From Cognaticolwellia aestuarii (lineage in GTDB: Bacteria > Pseudomonadota > Gammaproteobacteria > Enterobacterales > Alteromonadaceae), in the NCBI RefSeq assembly GCF_002000025.1, contig NZ_MUZV01000002.1, positions 186,001 through 250,000 of the forward strand: 64,000 nucleotides of DNA, in the 5' to 3' direction. Shown piece by piece: positions 1 through 9,000 of this stretch. The notes under the pieces were generated by a model that was not told where the DNA came from, did not search any database, and worked only from the letters and a program-made list of their open reading frames with translations. A program made the position numbers and the translations under genes. How positions within the stretch are numbered: position 1 is the stretch's first letter; each line of letters begins with the position of its first letter.

Positions 1-405
1 CACGCTTTTAAAATGGCGCATTTGTCAGACTTTGTTGCTAGGCTTCCTGATGGTATCGACACGATTGTTGGTGAACGTGGTTTAAAGTTATCTGGCGGTG
101 AGAAGCAACGAGTGGCTATTGCCCGAACTATTTTAAAAAATCCGCGGATTTTAGTTTTTGATGAAGCAACATCTTCACTTGATAGCCAATCGGAGCAAGC
201 CATATTAACAGCAATAAAGGAAGTGGCGGAGCATAGAACCAGTTTAGTTATTGCGCATAGACTATCGACCATAGTTGACGCGGATAATATTATTGTCATG
301 CAGCAGGGCGAAATAGTTGAACAGGGCACTCATCAGGGCTTATTAGCACAAAAAGGTTACTATTATACTATGTGGCAGCTGCAACAAAGTCATCATGATA
401 ATTAG
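1..405 (+). CDS. ABC transporter ATP-binding domain, C-terminal part (5' end outside window)
   Basis: The frame is open from base 1 (His-Ala-Phe-Lys before the first Met), so only the C-terminal part of the nucleotide-binding domain is present. It contains the ABC signature LSGGEKQR, the Walker B segment [12 protein letters not shown] and the switch histidine in IAHRLST. The close pairing of [12 protein letters not shown] with this Walker B is typical of exporters that fuse membrane and ATPase domains, such as the Atm1/heavy-metal type. The substrate cannot be read from this fragment. It ends with TAG at 403-405. Confidence 0.85.
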   Translation, partial: HAFKMAHLSDFVARLPDGIDTIVGERGLKLSGGEKQRVAIARTILKNPRILVFDEATSSLDSQSEQAILTAIKEVAEHRTSLVIAHRLSTIVDADNIIVMQQGEIVEQGTHQGLLAQKGYYYTMWQLQQSHHDN

Positions 406-511
406 GCTTACTGCGCTTAAATTTTTCCCTAGATTATCGTTAACCATATCAGGCTAAAAGCATGCTCTTTTAGCCGTAATTAAAAACTTAGCATAGGTTC
501 TTCACGTTTAC

Positions 512-1060
512 ATGACAACAATACCTGAAATAGAGCAAACCAAACAATGGCTCGAACAAGTCATTATTGGCTTGAATTTTTGTCCGTTCGCAAAAAAAGA
601 GTTTGTTAATCAAACCATACATTACCACCTAAGTGTGCAAGCGCAGCTAAAATCAGCACTGACTGAGTTACTCGCACAATGCCATTACTTGCAAGATAAC
701 CCTGAGGTTGAAACCAGTTTATTAATTTACTGTGATGGTTTTAGGGACTTTAATCGTTTTTTAGATTTGGTTGATTATGCTAATGCGCTTGTGGTTGAAC
801 ATGGTTTTGAGGGGGAATTTCAAATTGCGACTTTTCATCCAGAATATTGTTTTGCTGATGCACATTATGATGATGCCAGTAACTTTACTAATCGCTCACC
901 TTATCCCACTTTGCACTTAATTCGAGAGCAAAGCATGGCAAGGGTACTCAATGTTTATAAAAATCCAGAAGCTATTCCCGATAATAATATTGCGTTAGCG
1001 AATAAAAAGGGGGCTAACTACTTCAAAAGCTTGTTAGAGAAAATTAAAAGTAATAGTTAA
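512..1060 (+). CDS. DUF1415 family protein
   Basis: A 182-residue soluble protein. The N-terminal pattern TKQWLEQVIIGLNFCPFAKK and the later segment FHPEYCFADAHYDDASNFTNRSPYP are what I associate with DUF1415, a family of unknown function in proteobacteria. No signal peptide or membrane segment is visible. The conserved Cys in NFCPFA and the HPEY(C)F stretch look like the family's most constrained parts. It lies about 100 bp after the ABC exporter gene on the same strand. Function is unknown; the family call is from memory of the motif. Confidence 0.75.
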   Translation: MTTIPEIEQTKQWLEQVIIGLNFCPFAKKEFVNQTIHYHLSVQAQLKSALTELLAQCHYLQDNPEVETSLLIYCDGFRDFNRFLDLVDYANALVVEHGFEGEFQIATFHPEYCFADAHYDDASNFTNRSPYPTLHLIREQSMARVLNVYKNPEAIPDNNIALANKKGANYFKSLLEKIKSNS

Positions 1061-1197
1061 ATGGTATCAGCCGCTTTTATCGAATTTTCACAACTTTGTG
1101 CTCCTTATTCACACACACGAGCAAATTACGATATACTGGCGGCAATTAAGAGATAATAAACGCTGAGAATGCGTTGGCTAATTAGGTAATATTTTTT

Positions 1198-1986
1198 GTG
1201 GAAAAAGATCCGGTTGTAAAAGTTGGTGGTAGTGTTGAAGAAGCGATACAAGGTCAATACTCGCTTGATGTTGTGGCGATATTAAAAGAAGCATGGCAAA
1301 TAACCTTAAAGTCACGTATGGCAATTAATTTAGGGTTATTAACTTGCTTGATTATCGGAATGTTAGTTTCAATGTTGGTGAGTAGTCAATTAGGTGGTAT
1401 TGAGGTTGCCATTCAAGACCAACAATCAGCAACTTTACTTAATATTATTGTAACCTTAGTGGTTTACCCATTTGTTGTGGGTGTTGAAATGATGGGAATA
1501 TTTCATTCTGTTGGTTTAAAAACAAGGCCACAATTAGTTTTTGCCTTTTTAAAGCGAGGTAGTTGGGTTGCCGTGTCAGCTTTGTTGACATCAACCCTAG
1601 TGACTATCGGGTTAACACTATTCTATTTACCCGGAATATTCTTGGCTGTGGCGTTGTCGCTCGCCTTACCTTTAGTGGTTGAAAAGCAAATGTCACCATT
1701 AAAAGCCATATCGGTGAGTTTACGTGCAACTCGTTTTCAGTGGTTTAAAATATTTTCGCTTTATGTCACTTTAGCGCTTGCTACTGTTGTTGCCGCATTA
1801 CCGATTGCGGCTGCAGGTGGTTCAGAGCTAGGCTTTATTGCAATTGCTTTGTTTCTTTTTTGTTTAGCTTACATTGCGCCGATGTTTTATAACGTAAAAG
1901 GTATTTTGTATCGTGAAATATTTGGTTTACAAATGTCAGCTTCTGGTGCTCAATCTAATACTATAACGGACACTTTTTCGGCCTAA
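1198..1986 (+). CDS. Multi-pass inner-membrane protein, possibly YciC/UPF0259-like
   Basis: A 262-residue protein starting at GTG (1198). After a polar N-terminus of about 40 residues it has roughly six hydrophobic segments (near residues 42-62, 80-100, 118-160, 185-205 and 208-230). The loop FYLPGIFLAVALSLALPLVVEKQMSPLKAISVS resembles the YciC/UPF0259 and BPSS1780 groups of integral membrane proteins, in which a PG(I/L)xLA stretch precedes an amphipathic helix. This assignment is tentative and no function is known. It is followed 70 bp later by the Bax-like gene on the same strand. Confidence 0.55.
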   Translation: MEKDPVVKVGGSVEEAIQGQYSLDVVAILKEAWQITLKSRMAINLGLLTCLIIGMLVSMLVSSQLGGIEVAIQDQQSATLLNIIVTLVVYPFVVGVEMMGIFHSVGLKTRPQLVFAFLKRGSWVAVSALLTSTLVTIGLTLFYLPGIFLAVALSLALPLVVEKQMSPLKAISVSLRATRFQWFKIFSLYVTLALATVVAALPIAAAGGSELGFIAIALFLFCLAYIAPMFYNVKGILYREIFGLQMSASGAQSNTITDTFSA

Positions 1987-2056
1987 CGTAAATGATGACT
2001 TTGCAGATTATAATGAGTCGATCATACTGAAGATTATTGCTTAAGGAACTATAAGC

Positions 2057-2902
2057 TTGACGAGATTTAATAAACAGCATTTTTTAGGGTTAATATTCGC
2101 TGCCTTGTTGGGTGTTGGTTTAATTGCTCCGTTTACTTTTTTAACAATAGAAGAGGATATTGAGCAGGTAACACCCGTAGCGCCCAAAGCAATACCTAAA
2201 GTAGTGAAAAAAGTAGAACAACCATTACATGATGTTACGCTCCCTAATTTTGCCAAAATACGTGATGTGAAAGAGAAAAAACGACAATTTTTTGCTTTTA
2301 TAAAACCTGCGGTATTGGCTGAGAACAATAGAATACTTGCTTTGCGGGTAGAAATTGAACGTTTGATCGCGCAGCTGACCTTAGAGCAGCCGTTTAGTGA
2401 AGAAGATCTTGCACTAGTCGCTGACTTAATTGCAAAATATAAAGTCAGTAAAAAGTTCTCACTGTTAAGGCAGCTGTATGAGTTACAAGTTAAAGTTGAT
2501 ATTATTCCCCCTGCATTGATATTAGTTCAAGCAGCGAATGAGTCAGCTTGGGGAACATCACGATTTGCTCGTATTGGTTTGAACTTTTTTGGTGTTTGGT
2601 GTTATAAAAAAGGCTGTGGCATGGTACCGGGCAGTCGTAATACTGGCGCTAAACATGAAGTTGCGGCTTACAGCTCGATAAAGCAGGGTGTTGCACGTTA
2701 TTTACATAATATTAATACCAATAGTGCCTATACGGTTTTTCGTACTATACGAAGCCAGTTACGAGAACAAAACCAACCACTAGCACCTGAGATCCTTGCT
2801 ACGGGTTTAATTCCATATTCTGAGCGCGGTACTGATTACGTTTTGGAGTTAACCGAAATGATCCGTCATAACCGTAAATACTTCACTTTTCCCAATAAAT
2901 AG
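2057..2902 (+). CDS. Bax-like glucosaminidase-domain protein
   Basis: A 281-residue protein starting at TTG (2057), with AAGGAA 8 nt upstream. A single N-terminal membrane segment (about residues 9-29) places the rest in the periplasm. Residues ~140-275 form a glucosaminidase (lysozyme-like) domain: IPPALILVQAANESAWGTSRFA carries the catalytic Glu (E162), followed by NFFGVWCYKKGCG. This matches the Bax family (E. coli Bax is of similar length), thought to cut peptidoglycan. The middle is Lys/Glu-rich and probably helical. A strong hairpin follows the gene. Confidence 0.8.
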   Translation: MTRFNKQHFLGLIFAALLGVGLIAPFTFLTIEEDIEQVTPVAPKAIPKVVKKVEQPLHDVTLPNFAKIRDVKEKKRQFFAFIKPAVLAENNRILALRVEIERLIAQLTLEQPFSEEDLALVADLIAKYKVSKKFSLLRQLYELQVKVDIIPPALILVQAANESAWGTSRFARIGLNFFGVWCYKKGCGMVPGSRNTGAKHEVAAYSSIKQGVARYLHNINTNSAYTVFRTIRSQLREQNQPLAPEILATGLIPYSERGTDYVLELTEMIRHNRKYFTFPNK

Positions 2903-2954
2903 CCAAGTTGCTATATCTATCGCGGTTTAAAATACAACAGCCCAGTTTATATAA

Positions 2955-2986
2955 AAAAGCTCATGAGTGTTTACTCATGAGCTTTT
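2955..2986. terminator. Hairpin terminator between convergent genes
   Basis: A perfect 14-bp stem (AAAAGCTCATGAGT with its complement) closes a GTTT loop. The stem ends in A and T runs on either side, so it can end transcripts from both strands: the Bax-like gene on the left and the Tsx-like gene on the right. Confidence 0.85.
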
Positions 2987-3044
2987 GATGTTTAATTGTT
3001 ATTTTAACTGGCAATTAATACCTATAGCGCTAATTGCCATCGTG

Positions 3045-3815
3045 CTATAGATGTACCTTTATCATCGCACTTAGGGTGTTTTCGTTATCTAAACCAGCAA
3101 TACCAAATTTATTATGCCAATATGAATACTCGAAACCCACTTCAAAGAATTTGGCTTTGCCAAAGTATTTACCAACATCGAGACGAATTTGAGGGTTAAA
3201 GTGGAAGTCGGCTTTATGGTCATCTGCTGCAGATGACCAATCAAGGTAACCATCGATAATAATATCATGGTTACCTAATTCGATGGGGTAGCCCCATGCT
3301 ACGGTTAACTGGTAGTCATTGTCAGTATCATCGTTCTCGGCTAAATACACATTACTACTAAGGTAACTAAAGCCTTTAACATCCCATGAGGCACCAACAC
3401 CAACGAGGTAGTTATTAAAGCCAAAACCAAAGCCATCATTGTTACCTGTGTCGTGTTCATAAGTACCGGCAAGATATAAATCAGTGATCGGTCCCATTGC
3501 CATTTTTGTTCCAGTTAAGTAGCTTAAACTGAGACGAGCTGATAGTTCACCATAAGTTTCTTCATAGCGGCCATGGTTGTCATCTTTACTTGCTGTGATG
3601 CGATCAACAAAAAAGAACACATCACCCCAATTGTGGCCTGAAGCATGCTCAAAGGTAATGACATTTATGTTGTCGTTTTCCAATAATTGAAAGTCATCAA
3701 CATTTTTTAAATAGCTAATGGAGTTATCACTCCAAAGTGTTTCAGCATTAACTGCACTTGCTAATAACAAACTCGAACAGATAATCGATTTACATATATT
3801 TGAAGTTACTGACAT
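3045..3815 (-). CDS. Tsx-like nucleoside-specific outer-membrane channel
   Basis: A 256-residue protein with a signal peptide (cleavage after ...ASAVNA, about residue 24) and a C-terminal half of alternating hydrophobic/polar beta strands ending in ...MIKVHL. The segment ITFEHASGHNWGDVFFFVDRI is characteristic of the Tsx/OmpK channel family, which passes nucleosides across the outer membrane. It sits 30 bp downstream of a purine permease gene on the same strand, so the pair would take up nucleosides and free bases together. The substrate is inferred from family and context. Confidence 0.8.
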   Translation of the reverse strand: MSVTSNICKSIICSSLLLASAVNAETLWSDNSISYLKNVDDFQLLENDNINVITFEHASGHNWGDVFFFVDRITASKDDNHGRYEETYGELSARLSLSYLTGTKMAMGPITDLYLAGTYEHDTGNNDGFGFGFNNYLVGVGASWDVKGFSYLSSNVYLAENDDTDNDYQLTVAWGYPIELGNHDIIIDGYLDWSSAADDHKADFHFNPQIRLDVGKYFGKAKFFEVGFEYSYWHNKFGIAGLDNENTLSAMIKVHL

Positions 3816-3845
3816 TGGTTATTTCCCTGTGAATAAAATAATAAG

Positions 3846-5138
3846 TTAAGCGAAAAAAGCAAATTTTAATAAAAACAATAATGCTAAGCATAATACACTG
3901 ATATCAATTTTATTGAATTGGCCACTAAAAGCTCTCACTGCCACATAACTAATAAAACCAAAGGCGATACCATTGGCAATTGAAAAGGTTAATGGCATGG
4001 TAATACAGATAATGGTGACGGGAACCGCTTCAGATAAATCGTCCCACTTAACATTCACTAAGCCTGCAAGCATGAGTACAGCAACGTAGAATAATGGTCC
4101 AGCCGTTGCGTAAGCCGGTACCATGGCAGCTAAGGGCGAAAACATTAATGATAATAAAAATAGCACACCCACTGTAACTGCTGTTAAACCAGTACGACCA
4201 CCGGCACTGACACCTGCGGTACTTTCAACATAGCTAGTTGTGGTTGAAGTACCTAAAACACTACCCGCAACTGTCGCGGTTGAGTCTGCTAATAACGCCT
4301 TGCCTAAGCGTGGAAAGTTACCTTTCTTATCAAGTAAATTCCCGCGCTGTGCAACAGCAATTAGCGTACCTGAAGTATCAAATAAATCGACAAAAAGAAA
4401 AGCAAATATTACAGAAAGCATACCTACTTCTAATGCACCAGCAATATCAAGTTGCATGAATGTTGGCGCAACAGAAGGAGGCAAAGAAACTAAGCCTTGA
4501 TATTGAATATCGCCAACAATAATCCCCAGTAATGTGATCACTAAAATGGCGATCATTACAGCGCCGTTTATGCCTCTGTTTGCCAAGCCAACGATAAGGA
4601 ATAAACCTACAGCGGCAAAAATAGCTGGCATTGAAGTAATATCGCCCAAGGTTAATAAGGTCGCTGGGCTATCAACCACAATACCGGCATTTTTCAGGGC
4701 AATAAATGCGAGAAAAAGCCCAATGCCTGCGGCAATACCAAAGCGCAATGAGTGTGGAATACTGTTTATTATCCATTCACGAATATTAAATAAACTTAAT
4801 ACGATAAAAATAAGTCCAGAAAAGAACACTCCACCTAACGCCACTTGCCAGGTATAGCCCATATCGAGTACTACAGTGTAAGTGAAAAATGCGTTTAGCC
4901 CCATACCAGGTGCCAATGCTATTGGATAGTTAGCAAGCAAACCCATGACAAAACAGCCAATGGCCGCTGCAACACAAGTCGCAACAAAAACAGCGCCGTG
5001 ATCCATTCCGGCATCGGCTAACATGGCCGGATTAACAAAAATAATATAAGCCATGGTTAAAAATGTTGTAAAACCGGCGATGACTTCTTGTTTAACGGTT
5101 GTTTTATGTTGCTGTAACTGAAATAACTTTTCGAGCAT
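3846..5138 (-). CDS. NCS2 (AzgA-type) purine permease
   Basis: A 430-residue protein with about 12-14 membrane segments. The N-terminal stretch TVKQEVIAGFTTFLTMAYIIFVNPAML and the motif ANYPIALAPGMGLNAFF are hallmarks of the AzgA subgroup of NCS2 transporters (hypoxanthine/guanine/adenine uptake; E. coli AdeP, GhxP). Length is as expected. DTSGTLIAVAQR and GTSTTTSYVESTAGVSAGGRTG are the other conserved blocks. It is 52 bp downstream of ttcA and 30 bp upstream of the Tsx-like gene. I see no purine riboswitch in the short upstream gap. Confidence 0.9.
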   Translation of the reverse strand: MLEKLFQLQQHKTTVKQEVIAGFTTFLTMAYIIFVNPAMLADAGMDHGAVFVATCVAAAIGCFVMGLLANYPIALAPGMGLNAFFTYTVVLDMGYTWQVALGGVFFSGLIFIVLSLFNIREWIINSIPHSLRFGIAAGIGLFLAFIALKNAGIVVDSPATLLTLGDITSMPAIFAAVGLFLIVGLANRGINGAVMIAILVITLLGIIVGDIQYQGLVSLPPSVAPTFMQLDIAGALEVGMLSVIFAFLFVDLFDTSGTLIAVAQRGNLLDKKGNFPRLGKALLADSTATVAGSVLGTSTTTSYVESTAGVSAGGRTGLTAVTVGVLFLLSLMFSPLAAMVPAYATAGPLFYVAVLMLAGLVNVKWDDLSEAVPVTIICITMPLTFSIANGIAFGFISYVAVRAFSGQFNKIDISVLCLALLFLLKFAFFA

Positions 5139-5190
5139 AACTAAGCCTTGTTTAAAAAAATGCTAAAAGTGGTCAACTAACTATATGGTG

Positions 5191-6126
5191 TTATTTAATT
5201 TCTACTACTTGTAATAAATCAGCAGAATTTACTTTCGTTTGATTACTATCAAGTGCCGTTGCTTGGCTAAGTACTTCTTGATCAAAAGCTGTGTCTCCAC
5301 CGTCAATAATGCCAGAGCTGGAATTTATTGCCTTAAAGTCAAATAATTCGCTGTCACATAAATGTGAAGGTACAACATTTTGAATAGCAGTAAACATCGA
5401 CTCTATACGGCCCGGATGGTTCTTATCCCAATCTTGCAGCATAGCTTTGATGTTTTGACGCTGTAGATTAGGCTGAGAGCCACATAAGTTACAAGGAATA
5501 ATAGGGAACTGTTTGAGTTGAGCATATTGAATAAGTTCTTGTTCTTTACAAAATGCTAATGGTCGAATAACAACATGTTCGCCATTATCCGAGACTAACT
5601 TAGCTGGCATTGACTTGAGCTTACCGCCGTAAAACATGTTAAGCATTAACGTTTCAAGCATATCATCGCGATGGTGGCCAAGTGCTATTTTAGTTGCGCC
5701 TAAAGCTTTTGCCGCTTTGTATAATAATGCTCTACGCAAGCGTGAACATAAGCTACAGGTGGTTTTTCCTTCAGGAATTTTCTCTTTTACAATAGCATAG
5801 GTGTCTTCTTCGACAATTTGGTAAGCAACACCTAATGATTCTAAATAGTTGGGTAATATGTGTTCAGGGAAGCCAGGTTGTTTTTGGTCAAGGTTTACGG
5901 CAACGAGATCAAAATGAATCGGAGCGGACTCTTTCAAACGCATCAAAATTTCAAGCATGGCATAACTGTCTTTTCCTCCGGACAAACACACCATGATTTT
6001 ATCGCCATCTTCAATCATATTATATTGGGCGATAGCTTGACCGACATGACGGCGTAAGCGTTTTTCGAGTTTATGTAATTGTGTTTCTTGGCTCGGAGAA
6101 AGGGCCAACTTTAAGTCTGCGCTCAT
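5191..6126 (-). CDS. ttcA: tRNA 2-thiocytidine(32) synthetase TtcA
   Basis: A cytosolic enzyme that thiolates C32 of certain tRNAs using ATP and an iron-sulfur cluster. I place the start at the ATG giving MSADLKLAL (6126), with AGGA upstream; the frame stays open to 6192, but the added 22 residues look unlike the family. The PP-loop SGGKDS is at residues 49-54. The cluster cysteines are CSLC (C124, C127) and C212 in PCNLCG. Total length is 311 residues, as in E. coli. In many gammaproteobacteria ttcA lies close to uspE and fnr, as here. Confidence 0.95.
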   Translation of the reverse strand: MSADLKLALSPSQETQLHKLEKRLRRHVGQAIAQYNMIEDGDKIMVCLSGGKDSYAMLEILMRLKESAPIHFDLVAVNLDQKQPGFPEHILPNYLESLGVAYQIVEEDTYAIVKEKIPEGKTTCSLCSRLRRALLYKAAKALGATKIALGHHRDDMLETLMLNMFYGGKLKSMPAKLVSDNGEHVVIRPLAFCKEQELIQYAQLKQFPIIPCNLCGSQPNLQRQNIKAMLQDWDKNHPGRIESMFTAIQNVVPSHLCDSELFDFKAINSSSGIIDGGDTAFDQEVLSQATALDSNQTKVNSADLLQVVEIK

Positions 6127-6247
6127 AGTAAATTCCTGATAAATTGCGGCGCGTAGTATAGCCCAAGCAATTAAATGAAAAAAGTTGAACAAGACAATTT
6201 ATCGTCTAAGTTCAACTTTACTTTCTTAATCTCTATTTTAGCTAAGA

Positions 6248-7180
6248 TTATTCAACGTCAAGTGGTGAGACATAGCCGTCGGGTTTCAGTGCTAATACAT
6301 CACAGTTGAGTCGGTCAATCACATGCTCGGCAGTATTGCCAATCAATGCTGCCGATAAGCCGGTCCGTCCTACTGTGCCTAAAATAACGAGTTCGGCATC
6401 TAATTCATTAGCAATACTTTGAATGACATCTTCAGGTAAGCCCTCTTTAATATGGGTATTTTCCTTAGCAATGTTAAACGCTTGAGCATGTTCTTGCATC
6501 GCATTTTCATGATGTTTAAACATCGAGCGATTATAGTCGCTAGCGTTAAATTCTGGAATTTCGATGGCAATATTGACGGGAGTGCCAGGGTATGAATTGA
6601 CTAAATGTAAATTAGCATTCATCACTTTAGTGAGTTGTTTAGCTTCAGCGGTGATTTTTTCATTGAGTGAGTTATGTTCTTCTTCATCACTGCCAATATT
6701 TAATGCGGCCACAATATTACCGTTATCAGGCCATAAATGCTCTTTGACGAGTAAAACTGGGCACGGGCATTTTCGTAAAATATGCCAATCGGTAGGTGTG
6801 AAAATAACTGACTTAAGCTTATCGTGCTGATGGGTACCTTTAATAACAATGTCGTAGCCATTCTTTAATACTTGTTCAATAATTTGTTCAAACGGACGAT
6901 TATGCCAAATTACCTGACAGTCAATACGGATTTCACCGGTATCAAGTTCTGACAGTAAGGATTGTAACCATTGTGTTCTATCGTTTATTACCGACTGACG
7001 CATAGCTTCACGCTCATCACTCGATAGCATGGTAGTCATTTCATAAGAAAAATCGTATATGGTCAAAAATGCGGTAATGCTAGCGCCGGTTTTACGTGCA
7101 AGCTCTATTGCTCTCTTTAACGCTTTTTGATCTTCAGTTGTTGGGTCAACAACCGCGAGTATTTTTTGATACTTTTCCAT
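6248..7180 (-). CDS. uspE: Universal stress protein UspE
   Basis: A 310-residue tandem Usp-domain protein. It begins MEKYQKILAVVDPTTEDQ and contains AFLTIYDFSYEMTTMLSSDEREAMRQ, very close to E. coli UspE. The second domain ends with the nucleotide-binding-type stretch ILGTVGRTGLSAALIGNTAEHVI. The ATG at 7180 has AAGGAA about 7 nt upstream; an in-frame extension to 7198 is less likely. It lies directly downstream of fnr with a near-consensus FNR box in its promoter region, so it is probably induced under oxygen limitation. Confidence 0.93.
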   Translation of the reverse strand: MEKYQKILAVVDPTTEDQKALKRAIELARKTGASITAFLTIYDFSYEMTTMLSSDEREAMRQSVINDRTQWLQSLLSELDTGEIRIDCQVIWHNRPFEQIIEQVLKNGYDIVIKGTHQHDKLKSVIFTPTDWHILRKCPCPVLLVKEHLWPDNGNIVAALNIGSDEEEHNSLNEKITAEAKQLTKVMNANLHLVNSYPGTPVNIAIEIPEFNASDYNRSMFKHHENAMQEHAQAFNIAKENTHIKEGLPEDVIQSIANELDAELVILGTVGRTGLSAALIGNTAEHVIDRLNCDVLALKPDGYVSPLDVE

Positions 7181-7244
7181 AGTTAATTCCTTTATCAATT
7201 GCCTACTGTACTTGTAACAATAGTCTACTTTGTAACAATAATAG

Positions 7245-7258
7245 TTGTTTTAAATCAA
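7245..7258 (-). promoter_or_regulatory. FNR box upstream of uspE
   Basis: TTGTTTTAAATCAA matches the FNR consensus TTGAT-N4-ATCAA at 9 of 10 positions. Its centre lies about 71 bp upstream of the uspE ATG, a distance that fits a class II activated promoter with a 5' leader of about 30 nt. The regulator gene fnr is the next gene upstream. Confidence 0.65.
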
Positions 7259-7283
7259 ATTATTATCGTATCAAATATAAATG

Positions 7284-7313
7284 GTATTTCACGCTAAGCA
7301 TAGCGTGAAATAC
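7284..7313 (-). terminator. Hairpin downstream of fnr
   Basis: A perfect 12-bp inverted repeat (GTATTTCACGCT and complement) around a 6-nt loop lies 40 bp after the fnr stop codon. No clear T run follows on the minus strand, so it may be a weak terminator or an mRNA 3' stabiliser. Confidence 0.5.
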
Positions 7314-7353
7314 TTGAATAAGGAAGTTTATGAATTAAGAAGGGAAAACTATA

Positions 7354-8073
7354 TTATAGTGCTGCGCACTCGTTTAATTTATCAATATCAAGAATGGTAA
7401 TTAACTTACCATCCACTTGAATTAGCCCATTTTTGTGAAAACGGTTAAGTAAGCGGCTGATGGTTTCAACGGTTAAACCAATATAGTTGCCAATATCACT
7501 ACGAGTCATTGATAAACGAAACTCAGATGCTGATAGACCACGAGCGTGATAGCGACTACTTAAAGCACTAATAAATGTCGCTAAGCGCTGTTCAGCATTC
7601 TTACGATTCAATAATGTTAACATTTCTTGGTCTTCGCGAATTTCTGAACTCATCATGCGCAAAATTTGTTTCTTTAATTTCGGCATCGTATTCGACAATG
7701 TATCTAGGGTATTGTAAGGAATTTCACAAACCATTGATGTTTCTAATGCTTTAGCAAAACTTGGATGCTCTGATTCTGCAATCGCGTCAAAACCAAGTAA
7801 ATCACCTGCTAAATGGAAACCTGTGATTTGCTCTTCACCTTGTTCGTTAACGGTGTAAGTTTTAAAGGTACCTGAACGAATAGCATAAAGAGCATGCATA
7901 GGCTGACCGTCATTAAATATTTGTTCGCCTTTATGAATAGGTCGCTTACGATCAATTATATTGTCTAGAGAATCTAACTCTTTCTCGTTGAGAGAAAATG
8001 GTAAGCATAATTCGCTGATACTACAATTTTGACAGTGAATATGTTGCTGACCAGTACATGATTTATTACTCAT
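7354..8073 (-). CDS. fnr: FNR oxygen-sensing transcription regulator
   Basis: A 239-residue Crp/Fnr-family regulator that switches genes between aerobic and anaerobic respiration. The [4Fe-4S] cluster ligands are visible: C14-x2-C17-x5-C23 at the N-terminus and C116 in SMVCEIPY, in the same spacing as E. coli FNR (C20, C23, C29, C122). The cyclic-nucleotide-like beta-roll spans ~30-150. The helix-turn-helix near residues 190-215 contains [14 protein letters not shown], whose E--SR recognition helix is that of FNR and predicts TTGAT half-sites. Such sites occur before uspE and ccoN. Confidence 0.95.
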   Translation of the reverse strand: MSNKSCTGQQHIHCQNCSISELCLPFSLNEKELDSLDNIIDRKRPIHKGEQIFNDGQPMHALYAIRSGTFKTYTVNEQGEEQITGFHLAGDLLGFDAIAESEHPSFAKALETSMVCEIPYNTLDTLSNTMPKLKKQILRMMSSEIREDQEMLTLLNRKNAEQRLATFISALSSRYHARGLSASEFRLSMTRSDIGNYIGLTVETISRLLNRFHKNGLIQVDGKLITILDIDKLNECAAL

Positions 8074-8123
8074 AGTAACCTATAGTATTTTGCTTTTTAA
8101 TGACATAAATCATATTAGAAGTT

Positions 8124-8786
8124 TTATAGATAAGCAATATATATAGTGTAAAAGCCATATATAATCACTGAAATGGCAGCTAACTTTCTAAATATAATAT
8201 TACTTAATAACGATTTTATACTTAAAGTTCCGAGTGATACTGAAAGTAGAGCAGGTAAAGTACCTAGCCCAAAGAAAAACATGATCAGGGCACCATTCAT
8301 TGCATCCGCGCTAGCCAATGCCCAAGTTAAGGTTGAATAGACTAAACCACAGGGTAACCAACCCCATAATGCGCCAAGGGCGAAGGCACTTTTAATGTTG
8401 TTAATAGGGATGAATTTTTTAGTTTGTGGTGAGATATAACGCCAAATATTTTTGCCTAAATGCTCAACGTGACTTAGCCACATTAGCCATTGTCCTAGAT
8501 ATAGCCCTAATAAGATAAGAAAAACCCCAGCAATTGTCTTTAAAAACGCAACGGGAAAGCCAATTTCTTTTGTTGCCATTGAACTGGTAAAAGCAACTAG
8601 CGCTCCAATCATACTGTAAGAGGCAATACGACCAAAATTATAAGCAAAAACGATGAGGTGTTTCTTCTGCTTGGCAACATCTGATATAGCGGTAGTGAGC
8701 ATAGTGCTAATACCACCACACATTACAATACAATGCCCAGAGCCTAATAAGCCAATAATAAAAGCAGAGAAAAAATCAAGGCTCAT
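8124..8786 (-). CDS. TauE/SafE-like (UreH-domain) membrane protein of the cco cluster
   Basis: About 220 residues with six membrane segments. The first contains GLLGSGHCIVMCGGI, the motif of the sulfite exporter TauE/SafE-like proteins found next to ccoI/ccoS in many proteobacteria. A second conserved block is LWGWLPCGLVYSTL. The role is not established; context suggests metal or heme handling for cbb3 oxidase assembly. I chose the ATG at 8786 (MSLDFFSAF). A GTG at 8801 is in frame and would overlap ccoS by 26 bp. Either way it overlaps the end of ccoS, consistent with coupled translation. Confidence 0.8.
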   Translation of the reverse strand: MSLDFFSAFIIGLLGSGHCIVMCGGISTMLTTAISDVAKQKKHLIVFAYNFGRIASYSMIGALVAFTSSMATKEIGFPVAFLKTIAGVFLILLGLYLGQWLMWLSHVEHLGKNIWRYISPQTKKFIPINNIKSAFALGALWGWLPCGLVYSTLTWALASADAMNGALIMFFFGLGTLPALLSVSLGTLSIKSLLSNIIFRKLAAISVIIYGFYTIYIAYL

Positions 8787-9000
8787 GGGATGACTTTTCA
8801 CTCTGCTTATTTGCCGTTACCTTATCACTTTGCTCACTGATTTCATTAGCGGTTTTATCGTTGGCATCATCAAATAAAATGCTCATGCCTTGTTTTTCTA
8901 AATCATCAAACTGCTCTGTTTTTACCGCCCAAAAAAATAGATAAATACCAATAATGGTAAGTAAAATTGCTATCGGGATTAAGACATAAATTACACTCAT
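8776..9000 (-). CDS. ccoS: cbb3 oxidase assembly protein CcoS
   Basis: A 74-residue protein with one N-terminal membrane helix followed by FFWAVKTEQFDDLEKQGMSILFDD, the signature of CcoS, which is needed to insert heme and copper cofactors into cbb3 oxidase. The Lys/Ser-rich tail after residue 50 is variable in the family. Its start overlaps the ccoI stop by 4 bp, and its end overlaps the TauE/SafE-like gene, so these genes are one translationally coupled unit. Confidence 0.93.
   Translation of the reverse strand: MSVIYVLIPIAILLTIIGIYLFFWAVKTEQFDDLEKQGMSILFDDANDKTANEISEQSDKVTANKQSEKSSHEP

Noticed and set aside
4238-4857. Plus-strand open frames inside the purine permease gene
   Set aside because: They are shadows of a long, well-supported membrane protein gene on the other strand; they show no family motifs.
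3846-5190. Purine riboswitch before the purine permease
   Set aside because: The gap to ttcA is only 52 bp and has no conserved aptamer core.
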